Shown: in pieces, positions 10,401 through 17,961 of the stretch
Layout: every line of letters begins with the position of its first letter
Position numbering within the stretch: the first letter of the stretch is position 1
NCBI RefSeq assembly: GCF_023898865.1
Contig: NZ_JAGSOV010000010.1
Location: 1 to 64,000 of the forward strand
From: Pseudonocardia humida
Lineage (GTDB): Bacteria > Actinomycetota > Actinomycetes > Mycobacteriales > Pseudonocardiaceae
DNA length: 64,000 nucleotides
Direction of reading: 5' to 3'
Position numbers and translations under genes: made by a program
Notes under the pieces: model-generated
What the model saw: the letters and a program-made list of their open reading frames with translations, nothing else
Told to the model about the DNA's origin: nothing
The model's database searches: none

Positions 10401-12217
10401 ACCGCCACGTCTTCGTCGACCCCGACCCGGACGTCGCGCGCAGCTACGCCGAGCGGCGCAGGCTGTTCGAGCTGCCCCGCTCCAGCTGGGACGACTACGA
10501 CCGCTCGGTGATCAGCGAGGGCGGTGGGGTGTGGCCGCGCACGGCGAAGTCGGTGCCGGTGGGCGAGGCGATGCGCGCCGCACTCGGCCTCGACGACGGC
10601 GTCATCCGGCTCAGCCCGCCCGAGCTGATCTCGGCGATCCTGCGGGCGCCTGCCGACCTGCTGTGGAACGGGGGGATCGGCACCTACGTCAAGTCGGTCG
10701 AGGAGACCCACGACGACGTGGGCGACCGGGCCAACGACGCCATCCGCATCGACGGCCACGAGCTGCGGGTCAGGGTCGTCGGTGAGGGCGGCAACCTGGG
10801 TCTGACCCAGCGCGGCCGGATCGAGTTCGCGCACACCAACGGCAAGATCAACACGGATGCGATCGACAACTCGGCAGGCGTGGACTGCTCCGACCACGAG
10901 GTCAACATCAAGATCCTGCTCGACCGGCTGGTCGTGGCGGGCGAGCTCGACCGCGAGGGGCGCAACGAGCTGCTCGGCTCGATGACCGACGAGGTCGCCG
11001 AGCTGGTCCTGGACGACAACCGCGAGCAGAACGCCGTGCTCGGGGTCAGCCGGGCGCACGCGCCGGGCATGCTCAACGTGCAGCGCAGGCTCACCGCCGA
11101 CCTCGCCGCGCGCACCGGGCTCGACCGCGGCCTGGAGGTGCTGCCCTCCGACGAGGAGTTCGCCGCCCGGGAGGAGACCCGCACCGGGCTCACCTCGCCC
11201 GAGCTGTCGACGCTGCTCGCGCACGTCAAACTCGACCTCACCGCCCGCCTGCTGGCCACCGACCTGCCCGACGTGCCGGCGTTCGCCTCGCGGCTGCCGG
11301 AGTACTTCCCCCGCCCGCTGCGCGAGCGGTTCCCGGCCGCGGTCGCCCAGCACCCGCTGCGCCGCGAGATCGTCACCACCCAGCTGGTCAACGAGATGGT
11401 CGACAACGCCGGAACGACGTATGCGTTCCGGCTGGTCGAGGAGCTGTCCGCGGCGCCGAGCGACGTGGTCCGCGCCTACTCGGTCACCACCCGGGTGTTC
11501 GAGCTGCCGACGCTGTGGAAGGCGATGCGCGCGCCGCACATCCCGACCGCGGTCTCCGACCGGATCGTGCTGGAGTCGCGCCGGCTGCTCGACCGGGCCT
11601 CGCGGTGGTTCCTCACCAACCGGCCCCAGCCGCTGGCCGTCGGGGCCGAGACCGCCCGGTTCGCGGCCTCGGTGAGCGCGCTGCGCCGTCAGCTGCCCGA
11701 GCTGCTGCGCGGGCGCGAGCGCGAGGCGGTCGACGCGTACGCGGAGAAGCTGCGCGCCGACGGCGTCGGCGAGGCCTGCGCGCTGGAGTCGGCCGCGCTG
11801 ATGTACGGGTTCGGGCTGCTCGACGTGGTCGACCTGGTGGAGCTGTCCGAGCGCGACCGCGAGCCGCGCGACCCCGAGGAGGTCGCCGCGCTCTACTACG
11901 CGATCTCCGAGCACCTCAGCTTCGACCGGGTGCTGTCGTCGGTGTCGGCGCTGGCCCGGGGCAACCGGTGGCACGCGCTGGCCCGGCTGGCGCTGCGCGA
12001 CGACCTGTACGGGTCGCTGCGCGCGATCACCCTCGACACGCTGCGCGAGGCCGATCCGGGCACCCCGGTGGACGAGGCGATCGAGCAGTGGGAGCAGGCC
12101 AACGCCTCCCGGCTGGTCCGGGCCCGGTCGTCCCTGGACGAGGTCGACAAGACCGGCGTGCTCGACCTGGCCACCCTCTCGGTGGTGTCGCGGCAGCTGC
12201 GCGGGCTGGCCCGGTAG
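7427..12217 (+). CDS. gdh: NAD-specific glutamate dehydrogenase, large (180-kDa class)
   Basis: The 1,596-residue protein matches the large actinobacterial/proteobacterial NAD-GDH that interconverts glutamate and 2-oxoglutarate, mainly in the catabolic direction. An N-terminal ACT-like regulatory region (about 1-650) precedes the catalytic part. The catalytic core holds RFGPVARGGLRWSDRPQDYR, the lysine-containing PVGAKGGFIVR and NAD-domain motifs GIGDMSGDVFGNGMLL and VVGEGGNLGLTQ. The C-terminal 400 residues are the helical tail of this class. GTG 7427 follows ACGGAG. It is the head of a tight run: the next gene starts inside its TAG stop. In mycobacteria activity of this enzyme is controlled by the GarA protein, which is not in this window. 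Confidence 0.96.
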   Translation: MTSRTSERTDPDPDPELAALGELYARHATDTPPVSGSSGAATGGHLIHLQDAARAHLQLAEQRAPGQPAIRVRAAESSDPASGGGGGAVVEVVTDDMPFLVESVLAAVSRVGGEASRLIHPIVVVRRDPDGKLAEVLADADPAEPPPGTIVESWIHVDLGARAPAGLADLLGKALSDVRDVVDDSGAMLRRARELADAMPPGTAGTDEDETDPADVGRLLRWLADGHLTFLGYRYQPAEGSADEADPGLGLMRRDSGLAAKFAPGVAPAGTEPELLLITRATVPSPLRPAHPYYLALRDTDEHGVLRGEHRFIGTLTVLAQHESVLDIPLVERRVRRSIQLAGLPLESYSGQRMLEVISGLPREELFTATAQGLHDTATGVLAIAGRRVVRVFLRPDPFRRFVSCLVYLPRDRYTTSSRLAMARVLERRLGGTSVDYTARVSESNLAQVHFTVHARPDAPGFGAVDVLDLQDELTEAARNWDDKLLSAPDAVGVADLLDGVPEAYKAAVSPERAVEDMRRIGALPGPGSFDVRLYRTPGAPSHPASGEPGERERRFTLYLAGAPATLTAVLPLLQQLGVDVLDERPSEFARPDGTRCWLYDFGLRLDDATSAALADRPEDEVESGFCAAFSAAWRGDAESDRFSALVLRAGLQWREVAVLRAYARYARQLGSPYGVQYMADTLLAQPATARAIVELFRARFDPAVQEREQVGERALGRVRTLIDAVTGLDADRILRGYLAMIMSTLRTNWFRDRAYFSFKIDPAAVPDMPAPRPKFEIFVYSPRVEGVHLRFGPVARGGLRWSDRPQDYRTEILGLVKAQAVKNAVIVPVGAKGGFIVRRETSPEEVEFCYRTFISGLLDITDNLVHDEAGVSRTVPPPDVVRHDGDDSYLVVAADKGTAKFSDTANEVAASYGFWLGDAFASGGSVGYDHKAMGITARGAWESVKRHFRELGVDTQAEEFTVVGIGDMSGDVFGNGMLLSEHIRLLAAFDHRHVFVDPDPDVARSYAERRRLFELPRSSWDDYDRSVISEGGGVWPRTAKSVPVGEAMRAALGLDDGVIRLSPPELISAILRAPADLLWNGGIGTYVKSVEETHDDVGDRANDAIRIDGHELRVRVVGEGGNLGLTQRGRIEFAHTNGKINTDAIDNSAGVDCSDHEVNIKILLDRLVVAGELDREGRNELLGSMTDEVAELVLDDNREQNAVLGVSRAHAPGMLNVQRRLTADLAARTGLDRGLEVLPSDEEFAAREETRTGLTSPELSTLLAHVKLDLTARLLATDLPDVPAFASRLPEYFPRPLRERFPAAVAQHPLRREIVTTQLVNEMVDNAGTTYAFRLVEELSAAPSDVVRAYSVTTRVFELPTLWKAMRAPHIPTAVSDRIVLESRRLLDRASRWFLTNRPQPLAVGAETARFAASVSALRRQLPELLRGREREAVDAYAEKLRADGVGEACALESAALMYGFGLLDVVDLVELSERDREPRDPEEVAALYYAISEHLSFDRVLSSVSALARGNRWHALARLALRDDLYGSLRAITLDTLREADPGTPVDEAIEQWEQANASRLVRARSSLDEVDKTGVLDLATLSVVSRQLRGLAR

Positions 12218-12633
12218 TGGCCCGGTTCGCCACGGCGGTCCCGATGCGCTGGGCCGACCAGGACTCCTACCGCCACCTCAACCACGCCCGCGCGGTGACG
12301 TTGCTGGAGGAGGCGCGGATCGCGCTGGTCTTCGACGCGGCCGCGGTCGAGGGGGTGCCGGGTTTCGCGGCCGGCCTGCTGGTCACCGGCCTGGGCGTGC
12401 GGTACCGGCGCCAGATCTCCTACCGGTCGGACCCGCTGCACGTGGCCATGTGGATCGACCAGGTGCGCGCGGCGTCGTTCCGCATCTCCTACGAGATGCA
12501 CGACGGCCCCGCCGCGAGCGACCCCGTGGCCATCAGCGCCCACACCGACATGGCCACCTTCGACCTGGCGGCGCAGCGCCCGCGCAGGCTGCTGACCGAG
12601 GAGCGGGCGTTCCTGGAACGATGGTCGGGGTGA
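12217..12633 (+). CDS. acyl-CoA thioesterase, hotdog fold
   Basis: The 138-residue protein has the 4-hydroxybenzoyl-CoA-thioesterase-like hotdog pattern: RWADQDSYRHLNHARAVTLLEEAR contains the catalytic Asp and the HLNHA turn, followed by the long central helix and the strand set GLGVRYRRQISYRSD. Such enzymes cleave fatty or aromatic acyl-CoAs. Its GTG overlaps the last base of the gdh stop (TAGTG), so translation is probably coupled. The same neighbour is found beside gdh in mycobacteria. Substrate is unknown. Confidence 0.87.
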   Translation: MARFATAVPMRWADQDSYRHLNHARAVTLLEEARIALVFDAAAVEGVPGFAAGLLVTGLGVRYRRQISYRSDPLHVAMWIDQVRAASFRISYEMHDGPAASDPVAISAHTDMATFDLAAQRPRRLLTEERAFLERWSG

Positions 12634-13292
12634 GCTCGCTCAAGATTCCGGACCGCGCCGAGCGCGGCGACCTCGGCTCCTTCGTCGCCCGCGTCGTCCG
12701 GCTGGACCAGATGGCCGCGGTGCGGCTGCGGGCGACCGACGGCCGGGTCGCGGTGTGGGCGCCGACCCCGTTCGACGCCCTGGTCACCCGCTCCGTGCAC
12801 GGCACCCTCGAACCCACCGACGTGACGGCGTCGGCCTCCGGGCTGCTCACGGCGCTCACCGTGGAGCGGTCCGAGACGATCGACCCGGGCTCGGGCGCGC
12901 TGTGGCCGGGGGAGCTGCCGCCCGACGAGGGCTGGTACCCGGTCGACGACGTGCCGGTCGCCGAGCTGGAGCGGCTGACCGAGCGCGGTCTGGCCGTGGC
13001 CAAGGAGAACGCCGGGCCGCACGGGCCGCCCACCTCGCTGCTCGACCAGGTGGTGCTCACCGTCGCCCCCGACGTCGACCGGGCAGCGGCCGCGCCGGGC
13101 CGGGCGGCCGCGGTGAAGGTGCCGATGCGCTGCCTGTTCGCGCTGTCGGGGATGGGCTTCCTCGGCGCCGTCGGCGACGGCGGCAGCGACGTCGTGCGCG
13201 TCTCGGCCAACGGCAGCTGGCTGCGCCTGGACGCCCGCTACGGCGCCGTGGTGCGCCGCCGGATCACCGCGTTGCCGCTGCTCATCGGCTGA
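12621..13292 (+). CDS. conserved hypothetical protein downstream of the thioesterase
   Basis: The 223-residue product has no signal peptide or membrane segment and no motif I can assign. It mixes short strands and helices (VVRLDQMAAVRLRATDGRVAV, SLLDQVVLTVAPDVDRAAA, FALSGMGFLGAVGDGG) and looks like a soluble single-domain protein. ATG 12621 overlaps the thioesterase end by 13 bp; an in-frame GTG at 12630 would give a GTGA overlap and is an equally good start. It ends 15 bp from the convergent GH13 gene. Its constant place after gdh and the thioesterase in related genomes suggests a linked role, but none is known to me. Confidence 0.75.
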   Translation: MVGVSSLKIPDRAERGDLGSFVARVVRLDQMAAVRLRATDGRVAVWAPTPFDALVTRSVHGTLEPTDVTASASGLLTALTVERSETIDPGSGALWPGELPPDEGWYPVDDVPVAELERLTERGLAVAKENAGPHGPPTSLLDQVVLTVAPDVDRAAAAPGRAAAVKVPMRCLFALSGMGFLGAVGDGGSDVVRVSANGSWLRLDARYGAVVRRRITALPLLIG

Positions 13293-13307
13293 GCGGGCGC
13301 GGCGGGG

Positions 13308-14873
13308 TCACTGCAGCCATGCGGAGGTGTCCGGGGGCAGCATGTCGTCGTAGATGGGCCCGCTGTGCAGCAGGATCTCCCCGGGCGGCAGCGGCACCGG
13401 CTGCGAGGACGTGTTCAGCGCGCAGACCAGCGTCCCGCCGGACCGGCGGAAGGCGAGGCAGCCCTCCGGCGCGCCGAACCACTCCAGGCCCTCGCCGTCG
13501 CCCTCGAAGCCCACGTGGGTCTTGCGCAGCTCCACCGCCCGGCGCACCAGCGACAGCATGGAGCCGGTGTCCTCGAGCTGCTCGGCCACCGTGAGCAGGC
13601 TGTACTCGAAGGGCATCGGCAGCCAGGGGCTGCCGTCGGTGAAGCCGTAGCCCGGGGCGCCGTCCTCCCACGGGATCGGCACGCGGCAGCCGTCGCGGCC
13701 GCGCTCGGCCCGGTTCGACCGCTCCCACACCGGGTCCTGCAGCGCCTCGTCGGGCAGCGCGGCGTCGGGCAGGCCCAGCTCCTCGCCGTTGTAGAGGCAC
13801 ACGGCGCCGGGCAGCGCCAGCTCGACCAGCGCCATCGCCCTGGCCCGCTTGCGGCCGATGGCGCCCCCGCCGTAGCGGGTGGCCGGGCGGGGCAGGTTGT
13901 GGTTGGACAGCGTCCAGGTGGGCTGAGCGGGCACGGCGGCCACCGCGGCCAGCGAGCGCTCGACGGCGGCGCGGAGGGCCTCGGCGTCCCAGCCGGCGTG
14001 GGCCAGCCGGTAGTTGAACCCGAGGTGCAGCTCGTCGGGGCGCAGGTACCGGGCGAAGCGCTCGTCGTCGGCCACCCAGATCTCGCCGATCGTCAGGCTC
14101 TGCGGGTAGTCGTCGACGACGGCGCGGATGAGCCGGTGCACGTCGTGCACGCCGTCGTCGTCGAAGCGGGGGTCCTCGGTGCGGTCGGTGACCATCGCGC
14201 CGACCGGGTGCGCGGCGTCGGGCAGGCCCTCCGGCTTGCTCATGCCGTGCGCCGCGCTGATCCGGAACCCGTCGACGCCGCGGTCCATCCAGAACCGGAT
14301 GGTCTTCTCCATGTCGGCCCAGACCTCGGGGTTGTCCCAGTTCAGGTCGGGCTGGTCGGGCGTGTAGAGGTGCAGGTACCACTCGGCCTGCCCGGTGCCC
14401 GCGGGGTTCGGCGCGCGCGTCCAGGCGGGCCCGCCCAGCACGCTGAGCCAGTTGTTGGGCGGCTCGGCGCCGTCCTCGCCGCGGCCGGGCCGGAAGTGGT
14501 AACGCGCCCGCTCCGGGCTGCCGGGGGCCGAGGCGAGGGCGGCCAGGAACCACTCGTGGTCGCTGGAGGTGTGGTTGGGCACCAGGTCGATGATCACCCG
14601 GATGCCGTGGTCGTGGGCGTCGTCGAGGAGTTCGTCGAAGGACTCCAGGTCGCCGAAGGCGGGGTCGACGTCGCGCGGGTCGGCGACGTCGTAGCCGTGG
14701 TCGACCATGGGGGAGGGGTAGAACGGGGTCAGCCACACGGCGTCGACGCCGAGCAGCTCCAGGTAGCCCAGCCGGGTGCGCACGCCTTCGAGGTCGCCCA
14801 GGCCGTCGCCGTCGGAGTCCGCGAAGGACCGGACGTAGACCTGGTAGATCACCGCGTCCCGCCACCACTGCAC
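13308..14873 (-). CDS. aglA: GH13 alpha-glucosidase-family protein with degenerate active site
   Basis: The 521-residue protein is a full-length GH13 (alpha/beta)8-barrel protein, beginning WWRDAVIYQVYVRSF and carrying region I DLVPNHTSSDHEWF. Two of the three catalytic acids are missing. Region II reads DGFRISAAHG, with Ser206 where the nucleophile Asp of GFRID belongs, and region IV reads LSNHNLPR, with Asn326 in place of the Asp of NHD. Only the acid/base Glu264 (TIGEIW) is kept. The frame is otherwise intact from start to end, so it is not an obvious pseudogene. It should be unable to hydrolyse by the normal retaining mechanism. It lies upstream of nothing on its strand but follows glbO, as in mycobacteria. 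Confidence 0.9.
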   Translation of the reverse strand: MQWWRDAVIYQVYVRSFADSDGDGLGDLEGVRTRLGYLELLGVDAVWLTPFYPSPMVDHGYDVADPRDVDPAFGDLESFDELLDDAHDHGIRVIIDLVPNHTSSDHEWFLAALASAPGSPERARYHFRPGRGEDGAEPPNNWLSVLGGPAWTRAPNPAGTGQAEWYLHLYTPDQPDLNWDNPEVWADMEKTIRFWMDRGVDGFRISAAHGMSKPEGLPDAAHPVGAMVTDRTEDPRFDDDGVHDVHRLIRAVVDDYPQSLTIGEIWVADDERFARYLRPDELHLGFNYRLAHAGWDAEALRAAVERSLAAVAAVPAQPTWTLSNHNLPRPATRYGGGAIGRKRARAMALVELALPGAVCLYNGEELGLPDAALPDEALQDPVWERSNRAERGRDGCRVPIPWEDGAPGYGFTDGSPWLPMPFEYSLLTVAEQLEDTGSMLSLVRRAVELRKTHVGFEGDGEGLEWFGAPEGCLAFRRSGGTLVCALNTSSQPVPLPPGEILLHSGPIYDDMLPPDTSAWLQ

Positions 14874-14900
14874 GAGGCAGATCCTGTCAAACCCGGGGCC

Positions 14901-14928
14901 GCGACCGGAGCCCCCGAGCGGGGGTCGC
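14901..14928 (-). terminator. possible hairpin terminator after glbO
   Basis: GCGACC pairs with GGTCGC around an interrupted C5/G5 stem between the stop of glbO and the start of the GH13 gene, which read the same way. There is no T-run, so it may act as a weak or rho-assisted terminator, or simply be a chance GC-rich hairpin. Confidence 0.35.
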
Positions 14929-14958
14929 GTTCCGCTCGTCGGTCACAGCGCGCCCCGC

Positions 14959-15345
14959 TCAGAAGTCACTGTTGACCATGCTCATGGCCGCGTACTGCAG
15001 GTACTGCCAGAGCTGGTCGCGGTGCGCGGCGTCGAGGCCGGACTCGTCGACGGCGACGCGCATGCAGCGCAGCCAGGCGTCGCGCTCGATCGGCCCGACC
15101 TTGAACGGCGCGTGCCGCATCCGCAGCCGCGGGTGCCCGCGCTGGTCGGAGTAGGTGCGCGGGCCGCCCCAGTACTGCTCGAGGAACATCCGCAGCCGCA
15201 CCTCGGCCGGGCCGAGGTCCTCCTCGGGGTAGAGGGGGCGCAGCACGTCGTCGGCGGCCACCTCCTGGTAGAAGCGGGCCACCAGCTTCTCGAAGACCGG
15301 CGCGCCGCCCACCTCGGCGTAGAAGTTCTGCGGTTCGCTCACCAC
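14959..15345 (-). CDS. glbO: truncated hemoglobin, group II (trHbO)
   Basis: The 128-residue product is a 2-on-2 globin of group II. Visible heme-pocket features are FYQEV (Tyr B10), PLYPEEDL (Tyr at CD1), RHAPFKVG with the proximal His F8, and ERDAWLRCM with the Trp G8 that stabilises bound ligand. The group II mark [10 protein letters not shown] is present. These proteins bind O2 tightly and are implicated in redox sensing and peroxide or NO handling. I chose GTG 15345, which follows a GGGAGGGG tract; GTG 15342 is the next codon. The 3' end of a decayed regulator overlaps its first bases. Confidence 0.95.
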   Translation of the reverse strand: MVSEPQNFYAEVGGAPVFEKLVARFYQEVAADDVLRPLYPEEDLGPAEVRLRMFLEQYWGGPRTYSDQRGHPRLRMRHAPFKVGPIERDAWLRCMRVAVDESGLDAAHRDQLWQYLQYAAMSMVNSDF

Positions 15346-15446
15346 CCCATCATCCCCTCCCGCTCCGGTCGGGCGCGCAACCCGTCCAGGACCAGGGCGA
15401 GCAGGTGCTCGGCGCGGTCGGCGGGATCGGCGGCCGCACCGCTGGC
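15339..15446 (-). pseudogene. C-terminal remnant of a TetR-type regulator
   Basis: On the minus strand the frame ending at 15339 reads [20 protein letters not shown], which has the character of the last helix of a TetR-family regulator. Everything upstream (DNA-binding domain and most of the ligand domain) is absent; the frame instead runs into sequence antisense to a SnoaL-like fragment. The remnant is only about 35 residues. The family call rests on the style of the helix and its divergent neighbour, so it is tentative. Confidence 0.4.
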
Positions 15447-15449
15447 GGG

Positions 15450-15635
15450 GGCGATGCCGTGCCCGACCTCACCGTGGACGTCGGGCAGGTCCTCGTCGAC
15501 GGCGACATGGTGGCCCGCAGGCTGCGCAGCCACGGCCACCGCGACGGGCGCCCGGTCGAGCTGCGCGGCACGGACATGGTCCGGGTGCGCGACGGGAAGC
15601 TCGTCGAGCACCGGGCGGTGGCCGTCGGCTCCTGA
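15450..15635 (+). pseudogene. C-terminal remnant of a SnoaL-like/ester cyclase protein
   Basis: The plus-strand frame reads [18 protein letters not shown], then GRPVELRGTDMVRVRDGKLV and EH, the signature of the second half of SnoaL-like (NTF2-fold) proteins, which are normally about 130 residues. The first half is missing. There is also an internal loss of about ten residues between the RLRSHG and HRDGRPVEL segments, where intact family members have the GTHxGxFxGxPPT loop. No good start codon or ribosome site exists. I infer a non-functional remnant whose 5' end was deleted. Confidence 0.55.
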
Positions 15636-15642
15636 GCCGGTC

Positions 15643-16671
15643 TCAGGACTTGACCGGTCCGCCCGAGGGCGGGGTGAGGGTCGGGATGATCCCCGGGCGC
15701 GGCACGCCGTTGTCGTCGAAGGCGTCGGTGATCGCACCGTTGAGCGCGCGCTGCACGGCGAACTGCCGCCCGGGGTTGACCCGCACCGTCAGCCGCAGGG
15801 TGACGCCCTCGGGGCCGACCCGCTCGATGCCCAGCACCTCCGGCGGCTCCAGCACGTCGTCGGCGATGTCGGTCTTGGCCACCCGCTCGACGGCCACCCG
15901 GCTGAGCAGGTCGGTGGCGGTGGTGACGTCGGCGCTGTGGGCCACGGGCACGTCCACCACGGCGACGGCGTAGCCCTGGCTCTTGTTGCCCACGCGCAGG
16001 ATCTCGCCGTTGCGGACGTACCAGACGGTCCCGTTGACGTCGCGCAGGGTGGTGATCCGCAGCCCCACGGCCTCCACGACGCCGCCCGCCTCGCCGAGGT
16101 CGACGATGTCGCCCACCCCGTACTGGTCCTCGAGCAGCATGAACATCCCGGACAGGAAGTCGCGCACCAGGTTCTGCGCGCCGAAGCCGACCGCGACGCC
16201 GACGATGCCCGCCGAGGCCAGGACCGGGGCCAGCGCCACGCCGAACTCGGCCAGGATCATGATCGAGGCGATGACCAGCACGACGGCCGAGCTGATCGAG
16301 CGCAGCACCGAGCCGATCGTCTTGGCCCGCTGGCCGCGCCGCTGCGAGACGGCCGCGCCGTTGGTCTCCGGGCGCAGCCGCCGCGGTGCGCGCCCGAGCA
16401 GCCGCGACAGCCGCGAGCTGGTCGCGCCGTCGACGACCCGGTGGATCGCCCGGTGCAGCAAGAACCGGACGACCAGCCCCAGCACGACGATCAGCGTGAT
16501 GTTGATCGTGGCCGAGACGATGGCGTCGGCCGAGTTGGCCAGGAAGTCGTTGTTGGTCCAGTCGTAGAACCGGGCGCACCAGGTGCCGGGGTCGTCGGCG
16601 CAGGCGGGGCGCCCGACCACGGCGTCGAGCACGGCGACGTCGTCGTCGGGACCGGGGCCGCCGGTGCTCAC
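15643..16671 (-). CDS. mscS: small-conductance mechanosensitive channel, MscS family
   Basis: The 342-residue membrane protein has an N-terminal segment, a first hydrophobic helix (IVSATINITLIVVLGLVVRF), then SVLRSISSAVVLVIASIMIL and the pore-lining helix with the MscS pattern ASAGIVGVAVGFGAQNLVRD. The cytoplasmic beta domain follows (MLLEDQYGVGDIVDLGEAGG, WYVRNGEILRVGNKSQGYA). The channel opens under membrane tension to release solutes on osmotic downshock. The GTG start overlaps the TGA of a short upstream frame by 4 bp. It is followed, on the same strand, by the remnants and glbO. Confidence 0.94.
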   Translation of the reverse strand: MSTGGPGPDDDVAVLDAVVGRPACADDPGTWCARFYDWTNNDFLANSADAIVSATINITLIVVLGLVVRFLLHRAIHRVVDGATSSRLSRLLGRAPRRLRPETNGAAVSQRRGQRAKTIGSVLRSISSAVVLVIASIMILAEFGVALAPVLASAGIVGVAVGFGAQNLVRDFLSGMFMLLEDQYGVGDIVDLGEAGGVVEAVGLRITTLRDVNGTVWYVRNGEILRVGNKSQGYAVAVVDVPVAHSADVTTATDLLSRVAVERVAKTDIADDVLEPPEVLGIERVGPEGVTLRLTVRVNPGRQFAVQRALNGAITDAFDDNGVPRPGIIPTLTPPSGGPVKS

Positions 16672-16754
16672 GTCAGCTCCAGGTGACTGCGCGGGACCTC
16701 GACGACGTCGAGGTGCTCGGTGCCGGGGTGGGTCGTCGGTCGGGCGTCCTCCAC
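16668..16754 (-). pseudogene. short frame ending in a GTGA overlap with mscS; likely 3' remnant
   Basis: A minus-strand frame ends HLDVVEVPRSHLELT and its TGA overlaps the mscS GTG by 4 bp, the usual arrangement for coupled genes in this genome. From the last GTG it is only 28 residues, with no ribosome site. I think it is the C-terminal tail of a gene whose body has been lost, possibly an alpha/beta-hydrolase (the PxSHLEL ending would suit a catalytic-His strand), but the evidence is thin. A short functional leader peptide for mscS is the alternative. Confidence 0.28.
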
Positions 16755-16795
16755 GCGGGCCGAGGTTACGTCACCCGCCCGAGGCCCCACCCACC

Positions 16796-16861
16796 CCCGT
16801 CGGGAACGACGTCGTCGTGGTCGGGCGGTCTGTCGATCACCACGACCTCGTCCTCGACGGG
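16796..16861. repeat. diverged copy of the 67-bp intergenic palindrome
   Basis: This 66-bp segment begins CCCGTCGGGAACGA and ends TCGTCCTCGACGGG, so its outer arms pair with one mismatch and one G-T wobble. An inner GTCGTGGT/ACCACGAC pair keeps the nested stem. Size, arms and position between genes match the three near-identical copies at 20819, 21454 and 36022, but the TGGACCGGTCCA centre is gone. Confidence 0.6.
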
Positions 16862-16914
16862 GGTGCGCCCCGGTGGCATCCTCGGTGCACGACCGCACAC
16901 GGGGGGTGTCCGCG

Positions 16915-17244
16915 GTGGATCCGACCACCCTGTCCATGCTCGTCGCGCCGGGCTGGCCGTGGGGCCCGCGCTGGTGGCCTTCGCGCTGGGCCGGGTGTCC
17001 GGGCGCGCCGCGGAGCGCCGCCGCCTCGGTGAGCCGCTCAAGGCGATCTGCTCCTGCGAGCACGGCTACGGCGCGCACGAGGGACGGCCGGGCCTGCCGG
17101 CAGCAGGTCAAGCGCGCCTCGAAGTGGGACAGCGACGGCGACGTCAAGCGCTACGAGTGGGTCGACTGCTCCTGCCGGCACTACGACGGCCCCGAGCCCC
17201 TGTCCTCCATCGCCGGCTGGCGCCCGCCCGAGCCGCTGCCCTGA
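16915..17244 (+). pseudogene. small Cys-containing actinobacterial protein with two compensating frameshifts
   Basis: Starting from GTG 16915, the frame gives DPTTLSMLVA. A one-base loss near 16950 moves the meaningful reading to the next frame (GLAVGPALVAFALGRVSG, a membrane-like helix, then AICSCEHGYGAHE). An extra G near 17082 returns it to the first frame (DGRACRQQVKRASKW, YEWVDCSCRHYDGP). The repaired product is about 110 residues with an N-terminal helix and a CxC...C...CxC set that could bind metal. Read without repair, the frame stays open but loses the helix and first CxC. Either two assembly errors or true decay would explain this. Confidence 0.6.
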
Positions 17245-17263
17245 TCGACGGGTGGGCGCCCGG

Positions 17264-17923
17264 TCAGCGGCGGGCGCGGACGTGGTCGGGGACGGGGGCG
17301 CCGGCGGGCAGGGTGGGGTCGGGGATCGGGTCGCCGAACGTGGTGCGCACCGGCAGCACCCCGGCCCAGCGCCCGCCCTGGGCGATGTCCTCCTCGTCGT
17401 CGCCGGGCGGGCCGCTGCGGACCTTGACCGCGGCCTCGGCCAGGTCGACGGCGAACACCCCGGTGGCGGCGAGCTCGCGGCGGTCCGGCCGGCGGGCGTG
17501 GGTCCAGGAGCCGGGTGCCAGCTGCTCGGTGACGGCCTCCAGGGCGCGCAGCACCTCGTCGGGGTCGCGCACCACGCGGGCCGTGCCGTGCACCACGGCG
17601 CTGCGGTAGTTCATCGAGTGGTGGAACGTCGAGCGGGCGTAGACGATCCCGTCGAGGTGGGTGACGGTGACGCAGACCGGAGCGCCGTCGAGCATCCGCA
17701 GCCAGCCCGCGCCGGTGGAGCCGTGCAGGTAGAGGACGTCGTCGACGCGGCCGTAGCCGGTGGGCAGCACGACCGGGGCGCCGTCGCGGACCAGCCCGAC
17801 GTGGCACACCAGCCCGGCGTCGAGCACGGCGTGCAGGTCGGCGCGGTCGCTGCGGGCGCGCTCGCGCAACCGCGTCGGGGTGCTGCGCGGGGTGCTGGAC
17901 AGGGTGGGTGTCGTGGTGCTCAC
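17264..17923 (-). CDS. pyridoxamine 5'-phosphate oxidase-family FMN-binding protein
   Basis: The 219-residue protein resembles FMN-binding split-barrel proteins: RSDRADLHAVLDAGLVCHVG starts the barrel, followed by PVVLPTGYGRVDDVLYLHGS and VTVTHLDGIVYARSTFHHSM. This subfamily is usually annotated as PPOX-type and often lies beside MocR regulators. Its true substrate is unknown; some members bind heme or F420 rather than acting on pyridoxamine phosphate. GTG 17923 is chosen because the residues after it begin the family-like sequence. It is divergent from the MocR gene across 68 bp, which suggests direct control by that regulator. Confidence 0.85.
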   Translation of the reverse strand: MSTTTPTLSSTPRSTPTRLRERARSDRADLHAVLDAGLVCHVGLVRDGAPVVLPTGYGRVDDVLYLHGSTGAGWLRMLDGAPVCVTVTHLDGIVYARSTFHHSMNYRSAVVHGTARVVRDPDEVLRALEAVTEQLAPGSWTHARRPDRRELAATGVFAVDLAEAAVKVRSGPPGDDEEDIAQGGRWAGVLPVRTTFGDPIPDPTLPAGAPVPDHVRARR

Positions 17924-17961
17924 GGGTCCAGCCTGACCGCCCCGGTGGCATCCTGCGAGGG

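Noticed and set aside
7337..11974. 1,545-codon minus-strand open frame antisense to NAD-GDH
   Set aside because: It mirrors the GDH frame, is Arg/Gly/His/Gln-rich with no domains, and GDH matches its family along the whole length.
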